This document shows, one piece after another, positions 60,701-63,734 of a stretch of DNA of 64,000 nt. Below the pieces are notes generated by a model. The model was not told the origin of the DNA. It did not search any database and worked only from the letters and a program-made list of their open reading frames with translations. Within the stretch, counting starts at the first letter, position 1; every line of letters begins with the position of its first letter. The stretch is from Owenia fusiformis (taxonomy: Eukaryota; Annelida; Polychaeta; Sabellida; Oweniidae). Both the position numbers and the translations under genes were made by a program. The DNA lies in the NCBI GenBank assembly GCA_903813345.2, contig CAIIXF020000009.1, forward strand, positions 17,571,759 through 17,635,758, in the 5' to 3' direction.

Positions 60701-63675
60701 AGATGGCCATTGAATTTCTCGTAAAAAACATAATCTTTGATGACTCAAATACCAGTGGACGAGTATATTTTGAATGCTATACACTGATGCCTAGGAATAC
60801 AGGAGTTCTACTTGAGAAGGAATTTTCAAAATGGCCTCTGAATTTTAAAATGGCTGCCATTTTTCATAAAAGAATGTAATCTTTGATAACTTAAAATACC
60901 AGTTGACAAATTTGGTTCATATTGTACATGTTGATGCCTAGGTACAAAGGAGCTTTGCTTAGAAGACATTTGGAAAATACGTGTAGCTGCTACTTTTCGT
61001 TAAAAACAATCATTGATAACATGAATGCCAGTGGATGGTGATACCTGTTGGTACCTAGGGACAAAGGAGCTCTGTTCCAAGAAGAATTTTTCAAGATGGC
61101 TGCTATTTAGCAAAATATGTTTTGTTTGGTAGGATATGCTATTTCGTGGAGATGCTGTTTAGTTATTCCAATGAACAAATTATTGTAGCAGGTGCTTGTT
61201 ACTAACTGGGCTATAAACATGATTTTTACGTTTTCGTCTATAACTCCATCAGTTCCTTTCCGATTTTAATTTGGTTTACATCATTGTAAAGCTTATCCAT
61301 CAGAGATTTTAATATGTTTTCTTTCAAGTGAAGTCACCATGATAGTAAAATATCAATCCAACTCTCTGGAAAATTATGGATTTGGATTCTACTTTAGCAC
61401 TTTTTAAAAATGTTAGGTTTATTAGGATCTTATTTTTCTCAATTTAACATACTAAATGTAGTATCAAAAGTTGCTTCTATCTAGTATTAACAATTCCTGA
61501 AAAGGGGATGGTGTTTGAAATGCCTTAAAGTTAAAAACCACATATCCCATGTTATTTTCCCCGAGGGAAAACTCATGATATCCATTATTTTCAGCATATA
61601 ATAGTTTTGGTCAGCAAAAATTGATATCTTCAAAACTAGAATTTCAAACCATTCTACTTTTGAAGAAGTTTTAGACCCCTTGTTGAATAATCTTTTCATG
61701 CAATAAAAATCAGAGTAATTTACTCTTTTGAGTAAATAGGTTCAACATTTTGGAAAGATTATTGACACAGGGTCCCTATTCATAATTTTTTGATTTGTTC
61801 GATTTATATATTTATCATCATGGTTCACTTGAAAGAAAACATTACTGTACTCCTGGTAAATTTTGACGCTATAAAATTTCGTGATTTTTCAAAATTGCAA
61901 TTTCGCGGCTATTTAATTTCGCGGATTTGAGTTGATGACATTTCATGGATTGCACAAGTTGAATTTTTTTCTCCAGCTCTGTAAACTCCATATTGATAAT
62001 ATTAATATACTTTGCCTTTTTACATATGCATGAGCTTAGCAAGTACATCAATTGTTGATATAAAGTTGAACAATACCCCATAATTATCGCCCAACAACAC
62101 TGGATGAAACGTTTTACACCGAACGAAACATATCAAAAGTCCCGAGTCAAATCCCAGAGATTTAAAAGACAAATTTCATGACGATAAATGTTCGCGATTT
62201 TACTACATTCGCGAACAAAGAGAAATTAAATCGCATGCGAACAATACCCGGAGTACAGTATGTTTTAACAAAAACCACTGTATTAATGCCCAGAAAATAC
62301 TTCTGGTAAAAGATATGACTGTCTAAAATCCCTTGCAATATGTAACATGGTCCTTTCTCTCATATTTTGGAGAAAGATTATCATTTTTTCAAAATATCCA
62401 CCCTTAGTTTTTAATATATAGCTTCATACATTGAACCAAACATTTAAATACAGGTTGAGGACTTCGACAGAAAGTGTCGGCAACAGCAACAACAGATATA
62501 TGAACTTAAGGAACAACTAACCCACCAACAAGCTGATTCTACCCTCAACATAGCACAGATAGAAGGTATAAATGTATGTTCATGAATTTGGGATGGGGCA
62601 GTTGTCCAGTTGTACCATACTTTGATTTGGAACAACTTCTGGAAAAGAATAAGACATTAAAATTTCAGTACTTTTCTTCCAATGAAATTGATAACATGTT
62701 GATTCTGTCCAAATATAAAAAAATGTAAACATCAGCACTGGGTATTTTGATTCAGTATATACTTATCATATGAAACCTGCTTTATGAAATACTTCTCTGT
62801 AAGGAACATCCAGCACAGAGAGTGTTTCCTAATAAACACATTTTATTATATATAAGTTGTCAATGTGAACATCTACATTGTGTAGAATTAGAATTTGGGA
62901 CCCGCACAGTGCATTTATTAGAGAGAATATGGTATGTCGTACCTTTATGAATCCGAACTCATTTTTTGAGGTTCCCATTAATCTATTTACAATTCATGTG
63001 AAAATGTATTTTTAGACATAAAAGATCTATTCAGTATGATGTCCTTGTGATCCACATTTCCTGTTTGGCTTATTACCCACTCAAACCCATTTAAAAGTTT
63101 CAATGATTTCTTTTTAAATAGTGAAGAGATTCACATTGAATTCCATGGAATTCATTCTTTACTCATCAAATACTTTAAAAATGTTGTGAAGTGAGCTCTC
63201 ATATTACTTTTTTGTAAAAGTTGTTAGCCATTTAAGAAGGAAAATTTTGGTAAATCCTCTTGTACCAGTACATGAGCTAAATAAATTGGTACTCATAGAA
63301 TATATTGCCAATTTTGCACATAGTACTAAAAAATTGTTTGTACTAAATTAGTAGCAAAATATTAGTAATAATATAGTACTAAACTCTAAGTACTAAATTG
63401 GTACTAACATTTTGTCAATTCAGTGATAATTTAGTACAAACTTAGAACAAAACTAACTTTGCCAATTGATATCATGGATATTTTGGGATCTTTTGAGGTT
63501 GTAAGTGATACATTGGGAGGTCAATAATACATATTACTTGCAATTATGTCACACCCTATAGGTCTGATTCTGCCTTTCTATCTAAACATGCTTCTTGGTT
63601 CCAGAGAGGCTACAGAAGGAGAAACAGAAACACAAGGAGGCAACAAGAGACTTTGAGACAATTAAACAGAAGGAG
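639..63675 (+). CDS. Gene D: large coiled-coil protein (partial at both ends, seven exons in window)
   Basis: Exons 639-751, 27854-27912, 37784-37861, 38260-38395, 40199-40276, 62454-62565 and 63605-63675, each with AG acceptor and GT donor and matching phases (2 carried in, then 0, 2, 2, 0, 0, 1, 0). The joined product is about 215 residues of continuous Glu/Gln/Lys/Leu-rich helix with heptads and few Gly or Pro, for example [20 protein letters not shown] and [20 protein letters not shown]. No enzyme motif is seen. Such proteins are usually centrosomal, ciliary or cytoskeletal scaffolds. I do not recognise the family with confidence. Its introns hold genes A, B (752-27853) and C (40277-62453) on the opposite strand. 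Confidence 0.78.
1076..1465. repeat. Foldback repeat, family 2, copy 1
   Basis: Shares an order of blocks with 18050-18415: ACCAATCAGAATGCAGCATA, AAAATAACAGCAAGTTTG, then GATAGGCCATTCAATAT and its inverse ATATTGAATGGCCTATC about 100 bp apart. The last pair can form a hairpin (1320-1460). Probably a non-autonomous DNA element. Confidence 0.65.
1466..2627. other. Intron of gene D / 3' flank of gene A, no feature seen
   Basis: AT-rich sequence on both strands with no exon-like frame bounded by splice sites and no clear repeat. Confidence 0.5.
2628..2633 (-). terminator. Poly(A) signal of gene A
   Basis: AATAAA on the minus strand overlaps the stop codon (TAATAAA), which suggests a very short 3' UTR if the terminal exon model is right. 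Confidence 0.55.
2632..3071 (-). CDS. Gene A terminal exon: ShK module 2 plus repeat-derived tail
   Basis: The exon opens [20 protein letters not shown] and completes a second ShK module ending CKKSCGLC. The frame then stays open for about 100 residues through a degenerate GC-rich repeat (2750-2900) and a hydrophobic stretch ([19 protein letters not shown]) to TAA at 2634-2632. The stop overlaps an AATAAA signal (minus strand, 2633-2628). The alternative is splicing at a weak GTACAC donor (2924), phase 1 like the other ShK exons, but I see no later coding exon before 752. Confidence 0.6.
2632..14386 (-). CDS. Gene A: secreted MMP-type metalloprotease with TSP1 and ShK modules (spliced)
   Basis: Minus-strand gene reconstructed from splice signals. 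Exons in transcript order: 14386-14291, 11959-11830, 11712-11611, 10672-10575, 9449-9059, 8452-8324, 8117-7986, 7633-7505, 6706-6578, 6422-6294, 6134-6006, 5710-5561, 4607-4458, 3966-3814, 3071-2632. All phases agree and the joined length is 2487 nt (828 aa plus stop). Order: signal peptide, propeptide with PRCGLPD cysteine switch and RQKR furin-type site, catalytic domain with [12 protein letters not shown], six short TSP1 modules, two standard TSP1 modules, two ShK modules, then a repeat-derived tail. There is no hemopexin domain. The family cleaves extracellular-matrix proteins, and the TSP1 and ShK modules probably bind matrix or partners. This model skips two decayed TSP1 exons (near 8.7-8.8 and 8.9-9.02 kb); if the first of them is used, the protein stops early. 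The donor at 5560 (GTTACT) is unusual, and the 3' end is inferred. Confidence 0.85.
2750..2905. repeat. Degenerate CGACACCGTTTCGG-type repeat
   Basis: GC-rich, partly palindromic tandem text built from TTCGGCACCGTTTCGACACC and its inverse (CGGCACCGAAACC). It lies within the open frame proposed as the gene A C-terminal tail. Confidence 0.7.
3814..3966 (-). CDS. Gene A exon 14: ShK module 1
   Basis: Encodes [20 protein letters not shown] then [19 protein letters not shown], the six-cysteine ShKT pattern (C-x5-C, W, G-x-C, C-x3-C-x2-C). It is 153 nt, phase 1-1, with TTAG acceptor and GTATG donor. ShK modules in secreted proteases are small disulfide-rich interaction domains. They are also found in channel-blocking peptides, but this context does not suggest a toxin. 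Confidence 0.87.
4458..5710 (-). CDS. Gene A exons 12-13: two standard TSP1 modules
   Basis: Exons 5710-5561 and 4607-4458 are both 150 nt, phase 1-1. They encode [20 protein letters not shown] and [20 protein letters not shown] followed by the remaining cysteines ([35 protein letters not shown]), giving six-cysteine TSP1 repeats with WxxW motifs that can be C-mannosylated. The first ends at a GTTACT donor; phase and length match its neighbour, which supports it. Confidence 0.85.
4785..5273. repeat. 43-bp minisatellite in a gene A intron
   Basis: About 11 copies of a 43-bp unit containing AAATCATATGATATGGTTTG and GGTCTTCTGCTGCATTGTTA. Copies vary by a few bases. It lies between exons 13 and 12 of gene A. 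Confidence 0.85.
6006..8452 (-). CDS. Gene A exons 6-11: six short four-cysteine TSP1 modules
   Basis: Six symmetric phase 1-1 exons (8452-8324, 8117-7986, 7633-7505, 6706-6578, 6422-6294, 6134-6006), each 129 or 132 nt. Each encodes a module of the type [20 protein letters not shown] ... [10 protein letters not shown]. They keep the Trp and Arg layers of a TSP1 fold but have four cysteines rather than six. The three exons at 6.0-6.7 kb recur every 284-288 bp, and their introns are also similar, so the unit of duplication was exon plus intron. Confidence 0.88.
6800..7490. repeat. Interspersed repeat, family 3 (second copy 41405-41905)
   Basis: Both copies share CAATAACT(C/G)AAATACCGTT, 'gattttgttcatatttggtatgtgaatac', repeated 'aaaatggccgcc' text and end near GCTTTGGCGTTG(C/G)TGTTGTCTAG. 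Noncoding. This copy splits the evenly spaced TSP1 exons of gene A. Confidence 0.75.
8510..8555 (-). pseudogene. TSP1 exon fragment
   Basis: A short piece matching the start of the short TSP1 exons (PEEDGVHVQ in a shifted frame; matches GRWGTCSK at the DNA level), preceded by the same AAAACATTTA intron text as near 6710. It breaks off after about 40 nt. Confidence 0.55.
8670..8802 (-). pseudogene. Decayed TSP1 exon of gene A (lost acceptor, frameshift)
   Basis: Clearly a copy of the short TSP1 exons: it matches [12 protein letters not shown] and VQRRSR in different frames. The AGGTACC acceptor and first Trp codon are replaced by AAAATT, and the run of C at 8753-8762 is two bases longer than in intact copies, giving a frameshift. 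The donor GTGACAT is intact. Confidence 0.75.
8881..9021 (-). pseudogene. Decayed TSP1 exon of gene A (nonsense, 2-bp deletion, dead donor)
   Basis: The acceptor is intact (TTTACAG) and the first residues [14 protein letters not shown] match the other modules, but the next codon is TGA where the others have GGA. Further on, two bases are missing in the QTKTC region, and the donor has changed from CAGGTGAC to CAAATGAC. If this exon is included, the protease ends with a truncated TSP1 module. Confidence 0.8.
9059..10672 (-). CDS. Gene A exons 4-5: MMP catalytic domain
   Basis: Exon 4 (10672-10575) begins [20 protein letters not shown], the usual first strand of the MMP catalytic domain. Exon 5 (9449-9059, 391 nt) holds the structural metal region ([19 protein letters not shown] and HFDESEKWT), the zinc site [12 protein letters not shown] and a Met-turn AVMYAYY. 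All three zinc His and the catalytic Glu are present, so the enzyme should be active. In gene B the same region is split by an intron just before the GTNLLW segment. Confidence 0.93.
10830..10935. repeat. Interspersed repeat, family 4 (related to 37355-37780)
   Basis: GTTATGTACTGGGAGGTTT and following text match the inverse of 37690-37770. The 37 kb copy is larger and has inverted ends (CCTATGCCAAGTAGAGTTTT at 37364-37383 and its inverse at about 37599). Confidence 0.55.
11611..11959 (-). CDS. Gene A exons 2-3: MMP propeptide with cysteine switch
   Basis: Exon 2 (11959-11830) encodes the [10 protein letters not shown] start of a peptidoglycan-binding-like MMP prodomain and ends in [10 protein letters not shown]. 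Exon 3 (11712-11611) encodes [20 protein letters not shown]. The Cys of PRCGxPD normally caps the catalytic zinc and keeps the enzyme latent. RQKR follows ten residues after LPD and would allow furin-type activation in the secretory pathway. Both introns are phase 1. Confidence 0.9.
12074..13912. repeat. Long repeat with tandem AGGTCA-rich units (copy 1, uninterrupted)
   Basis: Starts at GTCACCACCAAAAGTGGTGA, has a 15-bp GGTTGGCGTCCGGCG minisatellite (12128-12190), then about ten 130-200 bp units with TTCAACTTGCTTCAAATTGA, TGACCTTCAATGACCTTCTC and AAGGTCAAAAAAGGTC, and ends AGGTGGTGACATTTTGTCAT. A second copy is at 51093-52830, and a cousin at 38455-39850. It fills the first intron of gene A. 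Confidence 0.85.
14291..14386 (-). CDS. Gene A exon 1: start codon and signal peptide
   Basis: The 32 codons start [18 protein letters not shown], a strong signal peptide with a likely cut after VVA. The exon ends in frame before a GTAAG donor. It aligns in position and length with exon 1 of gene B. The ATG is chosen because it opens the hydrophobic segment and joins in phase to the propeptide exon. Confidence 0.85.
14450..14492 (-). promoter_or_regulatory. Conserved CCAAT-containing block upstream of gene A
   Basis: On the plus strand this reads GGATTAGACCTTGAACCAAT then AATCTTATGTG..., and it matches base for base over most positions a block upstream of gene B (26722-26762). It lies about 65-105 nt before the start codon. 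Conservation in both paralogues, against otherwise unrelated flanks, points to a promoter-proximal element around an inverted CCAAT box. No clear TATA box is seen. Confidence 0.5.
14978..15220. repeat. MITE family 5, copy 1 (second copy 53970-54205)
   Basis: Inverted arms AATGATTTGAGGTGCAATAT / ATATTGCACTACAAATCATT and GGATATATTCTGTTC / GAACAGAATATATCC. Similarity with the second copy continues into CTGTATT(C/T)TCTGTATT and TGTCCCCTC. Noncoding; the reading frames here are by-products of the palindrome. Confidence 0.75.
15305..18045. other. Intergenic/intronic, no gene seen
   Basis: AT-rich spacer between genes A and B inside gene D's intron. It includes text similar to family 3 ('aaaatggccacc') near 16310-16560 and nothing with exon structure. 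Confidence 0.5.
18050..18415. repeat. Foldback repeat, family 2, copy 2
   Basis: Matches 1076-1465 through ACCAATCAGAATGCAGCATA, AAAATAACAGCAAGTTTG and the inverted pair GATAGGCCATTCAAT / ATTGAATGGCCTATC. Confidence 0.65.
18758..19681. mobile_element. 924-bp element with 9-bp target duplication (Mutator-like, non-autonomous)
   Basis: Begins GGGTTTTCGTAAAACACCGA and ends with the inverse text (TCGGTCTTTTCCGAAAACCC). Exact 9-bp flanking duplications GAAGATATC lie at 18749-18757 and 19682-19690. The arms continue as imperfect CCGACCACCGACC inverted repeats. A 9-bp duplication with long arms starting GGG fits Mutator-like (or Merlin-like) elements. No transposase frame is present. Confidence 0.85.
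19827..19832 (-). terminator. Candidate poly(A) signal of gene B
   Basis: AATAAA on the minus strand about 315 nt after the stop codon at 20147. It is the first such hexamer I see downstream. Confidence 0.35.
19858..19928. repeat. Imperfect hairpin
   Basis: TAAGAAATACATGCATCTAG followed after about 25 bp by the inverse CTAGATGTATTTCTTA. It lies in the 3' flank of gene B. Confidence 0.6.
19929..20062. repeat. 134-bp MITE-like foldback
   Basis: Ends ATGCCTTGGTCACATATGCT and AGCAAATGTGACCAAGGCAT are inverted copies, with CCGAT/ATCGG extending the stem. It directly abuts the 3' end of gene B. Confidence 0.7.
20147..21271 (-). CDS. Gene B exons 11-13: three ShK modules
   Basis: Exons 21271-21137, 20996-20862 and 20265-20147 encode [20 protein letters not shown] ... 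[28 protein letters not shown] ... CKKSCGVC and [20 protein letters not shown] ... CKRSCRVCT-stop. Each has six cysteines in ShKT spacing. The second exon has an open frame past its GTAAGG donor (20861), but splicing there joins in phase to the third module. Confidence 0.88.
20147..26619 (-). CDS. Gene B: secreted MMP-type metalloprotease with four TSP1 and three ShK modules (spliced)
   Basis: Complete minus-strand gene. Exons in transcript order: 26619-26506, 26300-26171, 24697-24596, 23870-23773, 23365-23164, 22937-22770, 22539-22381, 22092-21940, 21838-21686, 21554-21378, 21271-21137, 20996-20862, 20265-20147. All junctions agree in phase; total 1845 nt, 614 aa plus stop. Order: signal peptide [20 protein letters not shown], propeptide with PRCGDTD cysteine switch and RTKR site, catalytic domain with [12 protein letters not shown] and AVMYAYY, four six-cysteine TSP1 modules, three ShK modules, stop right after the last ShK cysteine plus Thr. 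No hemopexin domain. It is paralogous to gene A, which lies downstream in the same orientation, and the pair sits in one intron of gene D. Confidence 0.92.
21378..22539 (-). CDS. Gene B exons 7-10: four TSP1 modules
   Basis: Exons 22539-22381, 22092-21940, 21838-21686 and 21554-21378, all phase 1-1. They encode [20 protein letters not shown], two near-identical [20 protein letters not shown] modules, and [20 protein letters not shown], each with six cysteines. Gly-rich linkers follow the first and last modules ([16 protein letters not shown]). The second and third differ at very few positions, so that exon duplicated recently. Confidence 0.9.
22770..23870 (-). CDS. Gene B exons 4-6: MMP catalytic domain
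   Basis: Exon 4 (23870-23773) starts [20 protein letters not shown]. Exon 5 (23365-23164) carries [19 protein letters not shown] and HFDESESWT. Exon 6 (22937-22770) carries [16 protein letters not shown] and DAVMYAYY. All zinc ligands and the catalytic Glu are present. The extra phase 1 intron between exons 5 and 6 is absent from gene A. Confidence 0.93.
24040..24475. repeat. 435-bp foldback element in a gene B intron
   Basis: Two arms of about 200 bp are inverted copies: AACTTCGACCG, GAAAATCAAGGATT, GCACCGTTTTTCTTCAAACT, then the central CAGC(A/G)(T/C)TTTGGTCCCCAG pair around 24236-24290. It sits between exons 4 and 3 of gene B. Confidence 0.8.
24596..26619 (-). CDS. Gene B exons 1-3: signal peptide and propeptide
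   Basis: Exon 1 (26619-26506) gives a 20-residue signal peptide. Exon 2 (26300-26171) gives [13 protein letters not shown] ... [10 protein letters not shown], and exon 3 (24697-24596) gives [20 protein letters not shown] with RTKR downstream. PRCGDTD keeps the zinc-capping Cys of the MMP switch but has Asp where PRCGxPD usually has a hydrophobic residue. Exon lengths 130 and 102 nt are identical to gene A. Confidence 0.9.
25246..25352. repeat. 25-bp tandem repeat
   Basis: Four copies of AGCATTCTGTTGTGCACCTT-TGGAT with small changes, in a gene B intron. Confidence 0.85.
26722..26762 (-). promoter_or_regulatory. Conserved CCAAT-containing block upstream of gene B
   Basis: The plus-strand text GGATTAAACTTTAGACCAAT then AATATCTCAT... 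matches the block upstream of gene A (14450-14492). It sits about 100-145 nt before the start codon. Confidence 0.5.
27576..27760. repeat. Repeat family 6 fragment (full foldback at 58330-58815)
   Basis: Shares GACAATGTCTACCCAAA, GGAACA(C/T)TTTTGTAAATAGTT and 'gagccactca' with the 58 kb foldback. Confidence 0.6.
27854..27912 (+). CDS. Gene D exon b (coiled coil)
   Basis: Encodes [19 protein letters not shown] and two bases of the next Arg codon. TTTGCAG acceptor and GTAATA donor. It continues the helix of the previous exon in frame. Confidence 0.75.
27992..29152. mobile_element. 1,161-bp element with CACACTACCCTACC termini
   Basis: Inverted ends CACACTACCCTACC and GGTAGGGTAGTGTG flanked by CCTAT on both sides (27987-27991, 29153-29157). 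The arms are short and the interior is noncoding. Superfamily not assigned. Confidence 0.6.
29782..30613. mobile_element. 832-bp TTAA-flanked element
   Basis: Ends AGGCCCCATATAAAGTTTAA and inverse-type CAAACTTTAGACGGGGACT, flanked by TTAA on both sides (29778-29781, 30614-30617). The left end recurs in inverted form near 46525-46560. No coding frame. Confidence 0.65.
30735..31375 (+). pseudogene. 3' fragment of a non-LTR retrotransposon (end of reverse transcriptase ORF)
   Basis: The open frame 30908-31372 contains [40 protein letters not shown] and [20 protein letters not shown], the conserved region after the RT domain in Jockey/CR1/L2-like ORF2. Upstream, [18 protein letters not shown] occurs in another frame, followed by a frameshift and stops. 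Truncated at the 5' end and inactive. Confidence 0.85.
31438..37136. mobile_element. Candidate decayed DIRS-like or foldback element with 127-bp inverted repeats
   Basis: 31468-31594 and 36962-37088 are inverted copies over 127 bp (both encode [20 protein letters not shown] in the outward frames). 31438-31487 is also inverted at 36794-36843. A further inverted pair of about 60 bp spans 36846-36905 and 37075-37136. Ends combined with an inner complementary block resemble the layout of DIRS retrotransposons. The 5 kb interior has no long frame and I could not recognise RT or recombinase motifs. It lies in the intron of gene D before exon c. Confidence 0.5.
31770..32425. repeat. Four degenerate hairpin-containing repeats
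   Basis: Near 31775, 32130, 32310 and 32385 the text GGTTGT(T/C/A)AGTCCAC(A/G)A recurs, flanked by TGTTTT/AAAACA-type inverse bases and followed in two copies by ACACATACGTGTTCA. They lie inside the 31.4-37.1 kb element. Confidence 0.55.
37355..37780. repeat. Repeat family 4, large copy with inverted ends
   Basis: CCTATGCCAAGTAGAGTTTT and its inverse AAAACTCTACTTGGTATAGG enclose a CCATATCTCCCGC / GCATATCTTCCCGCTTC(T/C)GG tandem block. It ends directly before exon c of gene D. Confidence 0.6.
37784..37861 (+). CDS. Gene D exon c (coiled coil)
   Basis: Completes the Arg codon, then [31 protein letters not shown] donor. Confidence 0.78.
38260..38395 (+). CDS. Gene D exon d (coiled coil)
   Basis: Encodes [40 protein letters not shown] and AHEKE after completing a Lys codon; ends phase 0 at GTGGGT. 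Confidence 0.8.
38455..39850. repeat. Interspersed repeat with (GGGC)n and tandem 560-bp half units
   Basis: Bounded by inverted TATCGCACTTTGAA / TTCAAAGTGCGATA. A GGGC run lies at 38491-38521. The text from CAAATCTTGTCATCAAA to CAAAGTT is present twice (38531-39115 and 39120-39680), with AGGTCA-rich stretches like those at 12-14 kb. Between exons d and e of gene D. Confidence 0.75.
40199..40276 (+). CDS. Gene D exon e (coiled coil)
   Basis: Exactly 26 codons, [20 protein letters not shown] then ISLEAK, between TTCTAG and GTAGGT. Confidence 0.78.
40277..42003. other. Intron of gene D / 3' flank of gene C
   Basis: AT-rich, 'aaaatggc' repeats from 40850, and family 3 copy 2 at 41405-41905. 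No exon seen. Confidence 0.5.
42004..59107 (-). CDS. Gene C: CRAL-TRIO lipid-transfer protein, alpha-tocopherol transfer protein-like (spliced)
   Basis: Complete minus-strand gene. Coding exons: 59107-58915, 53121-52959, 50571-50510, 50180-50083, 43740-43639, 42886-42776, 42518-42395, 42149-42004; total 999 nt, 332 aa plus stop. N-terminal CRAL-TRIO-N helices include [20 protein letters not shown] and [20 protein letters not shown]; the lipid-binding core includes [76 protein letters not shown] and [10 protein letters not shown]. The family is cytosolic and carries tocopherol, retinal or phosphoinositides between membranes. Length fits TTPAL or clavesin-like members (about 330-350 aa). LPxDYLPDDY departs from the usual LPxEYGG. 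The ligand cannot be told from sequence. It is nested in the intron of gene D at 40277-62453, opposite strand. Confidence 0.93.
44421..45580. repeat. Higher-order duplication of ten units (580 bp) in the minisatellite
   Basis: 44421-45000 and 45001-45580 appear to carry the same pattern of rare variants (for example CTCTGAATTACC at 44439 and 45019, and ACACTGTATT...CTGTGAATTG at 44670 and 45250), exactly 580 bp apart. Confidence 0.8.
45786..47098 (-). mobile_element. hAT-like element remnant inside the minisatellite
   Basis: Ends CAGCGGCGTAACCAGG and CCTGGTTACGCGCCTG are inverted, as in hAT elements. On the minus strand 46900-46620 encodes the C-terminal hAT dimerisation region ([46 protein letters not shown]), apparently missing the ERSFS segment between LVLSS and MRRLKTY. 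Only ACCTG (5 bp) is clearly duplicated at the flanks rather than 8 bp. A piece of the 29.8 kb TTAA element lies inside (46525-46560). Confidence 0.75.
50083..50180 (-). CDS. Gene C exon whose 3' end seeded the neighbouring minisatellite
   Basis: Encodes [20 protein letters not shown] then [13 protein letters not shown], phase 1 to 0, followed by a GTACTA donor. Its last 54 nt plus the first bases of the donor are the evident parent of the 58-bp repeat that fills the following intron. Confidence 0.88.
51437..52110 (-). pseudogene. Mariner-like transposase fragment
   Basis: The minus frame 52096-51839 contains [20 protein letters not shown] then [10 protein letters not shown] and SPRSPD, matching the catalytic-Asp region (FQQDGAP) and PRSPDL region of mariner transposases, with frame damage after CLKENVR. 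The nearby TGGTCCAAAAAAAATGGGAC text resembles a mariner end. Nested in the TTAA element. Confidence 0.6.
52106..52175 (+). other. tRNA-like (SINE head) sequence
   Basis: TGGTCTTGTGGTAGAATGCT resembles an A box and GTGGTTCGAGCTCCAC a slightly lengthened B box, spaced as in a tRNA. The acceptor stem does not pair well, so this is more likely a SINE head or pseudo-tRNA than a working gene. Confidence 0.4.
52959..53121 (-). CDS. Gene C exon with GC donor (CRAL-TRIO-N end)
   Basis: Encodes (D)[20 protein letters not shown] ... [14 protein letters not shown]. The only donor that keeps the CRAL-TRIO frame into the next exon (50571) is GCAAGT after ACAGG. The nearby GTCATA would give a stop nine codons into the next exon. 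This implies a GC-AG intron, phase 2. Confidence 0.8.
54300..56870. repeat. 2.5 kb polypyrimidine tract, (CTTC)n-like
   Basis: Almost pure C/T on the plus strand: irregular mixtures of CTTCCTTC, CTTGCTTC and CTCGCTTC. The 4-bp grain leaves all three plus frames open for hundreds of codons of Ser/Leu/Phe/Pro, which is a composition effect and not coding. Confidence 0.95.
56880..57505. repeat. GAAC/GGAC-type 4-bp repeat block
   Basis: Imperfect tetranucleotide text, ACGAACGAACGCACGCACGA and similar, starting right after the polypyrimidine tract. The long minus frame here (Arg/Ser/Val/Phe-rich) is a by-product. Confidence 0.9.
58330..58815. repeat. Foldback repeat family 6
   Basis: Arms of about 140 bp: TTTTTTCGTGAAGCCACTCA, GTAAAATTAC, CATTCAAGTATCTA and GACAATGTCTACCCAA on the left, inverted at 58680-58815. 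Located just before the gene C start exon. Confidence 0.8.
58915..59579 (-). CDS. Gene C start exon and probable 5' UTR intron
   Basis: The coding part is 59107-58915, starting [20 protein letters not shown] and ending before GTACAC. An acceptor (TTACATTCCAG) at 59124-59126 lies 16 nt before the ATG, and a strong GTAAGT donor begins at 59578. So an untranslated first exon probably ends at 59579, with a 452-bp intron in the 5' UTR. Confidence 0.65.
59826..59935. repeat. 55-bp direct duplication
   Basis: CCTTCCAA(T/G)CAATAAATGA ... GACAAGTAGTGTGGTAA occurs twice in tandem. Confidence 0.85.
61844..62262. repeat. MITE-like repeat with ACTGTACTCC ends
   Basis: TACTGTACTCCTGGTA at the left is inverted as TACCCGGAGTACAGTA at the right. 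The interior has 'tttcgcgg' and 'attcgcgaac' text. Noncoding, in the intron before exon f of gene D. Confidence 0.65.
62454..62565 (+). CDS. Gene D exon f (coiled coil)
   Basis: Encodes [20 protein letters not shown] and [17 protein letters not shown] plus one base; short polyglutamine run within the helix. Confidence 0.78.
62640..63600. other. Intron of gene D between exons f and g
   Basis: AT-rich; a run of TAGTACTAAA-like palindromic words at 63310-63430. No coding signal. Confidence 0.5.
63605..63675 (+). CDS. Gene D exon g (coiled coil)
   Basis: Encodes (E)[19 protein letters not shown] then KQKE, phase 0 end at GTAATG. The gene continues beyond the window. Confidence 0.77.
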
Positions 63676-63734
63676 GTAATGTTCTCAAAGTATATTTCAT
63701 CTATTAATAGATATAGGAGGAGGAGCGGAGAAAG

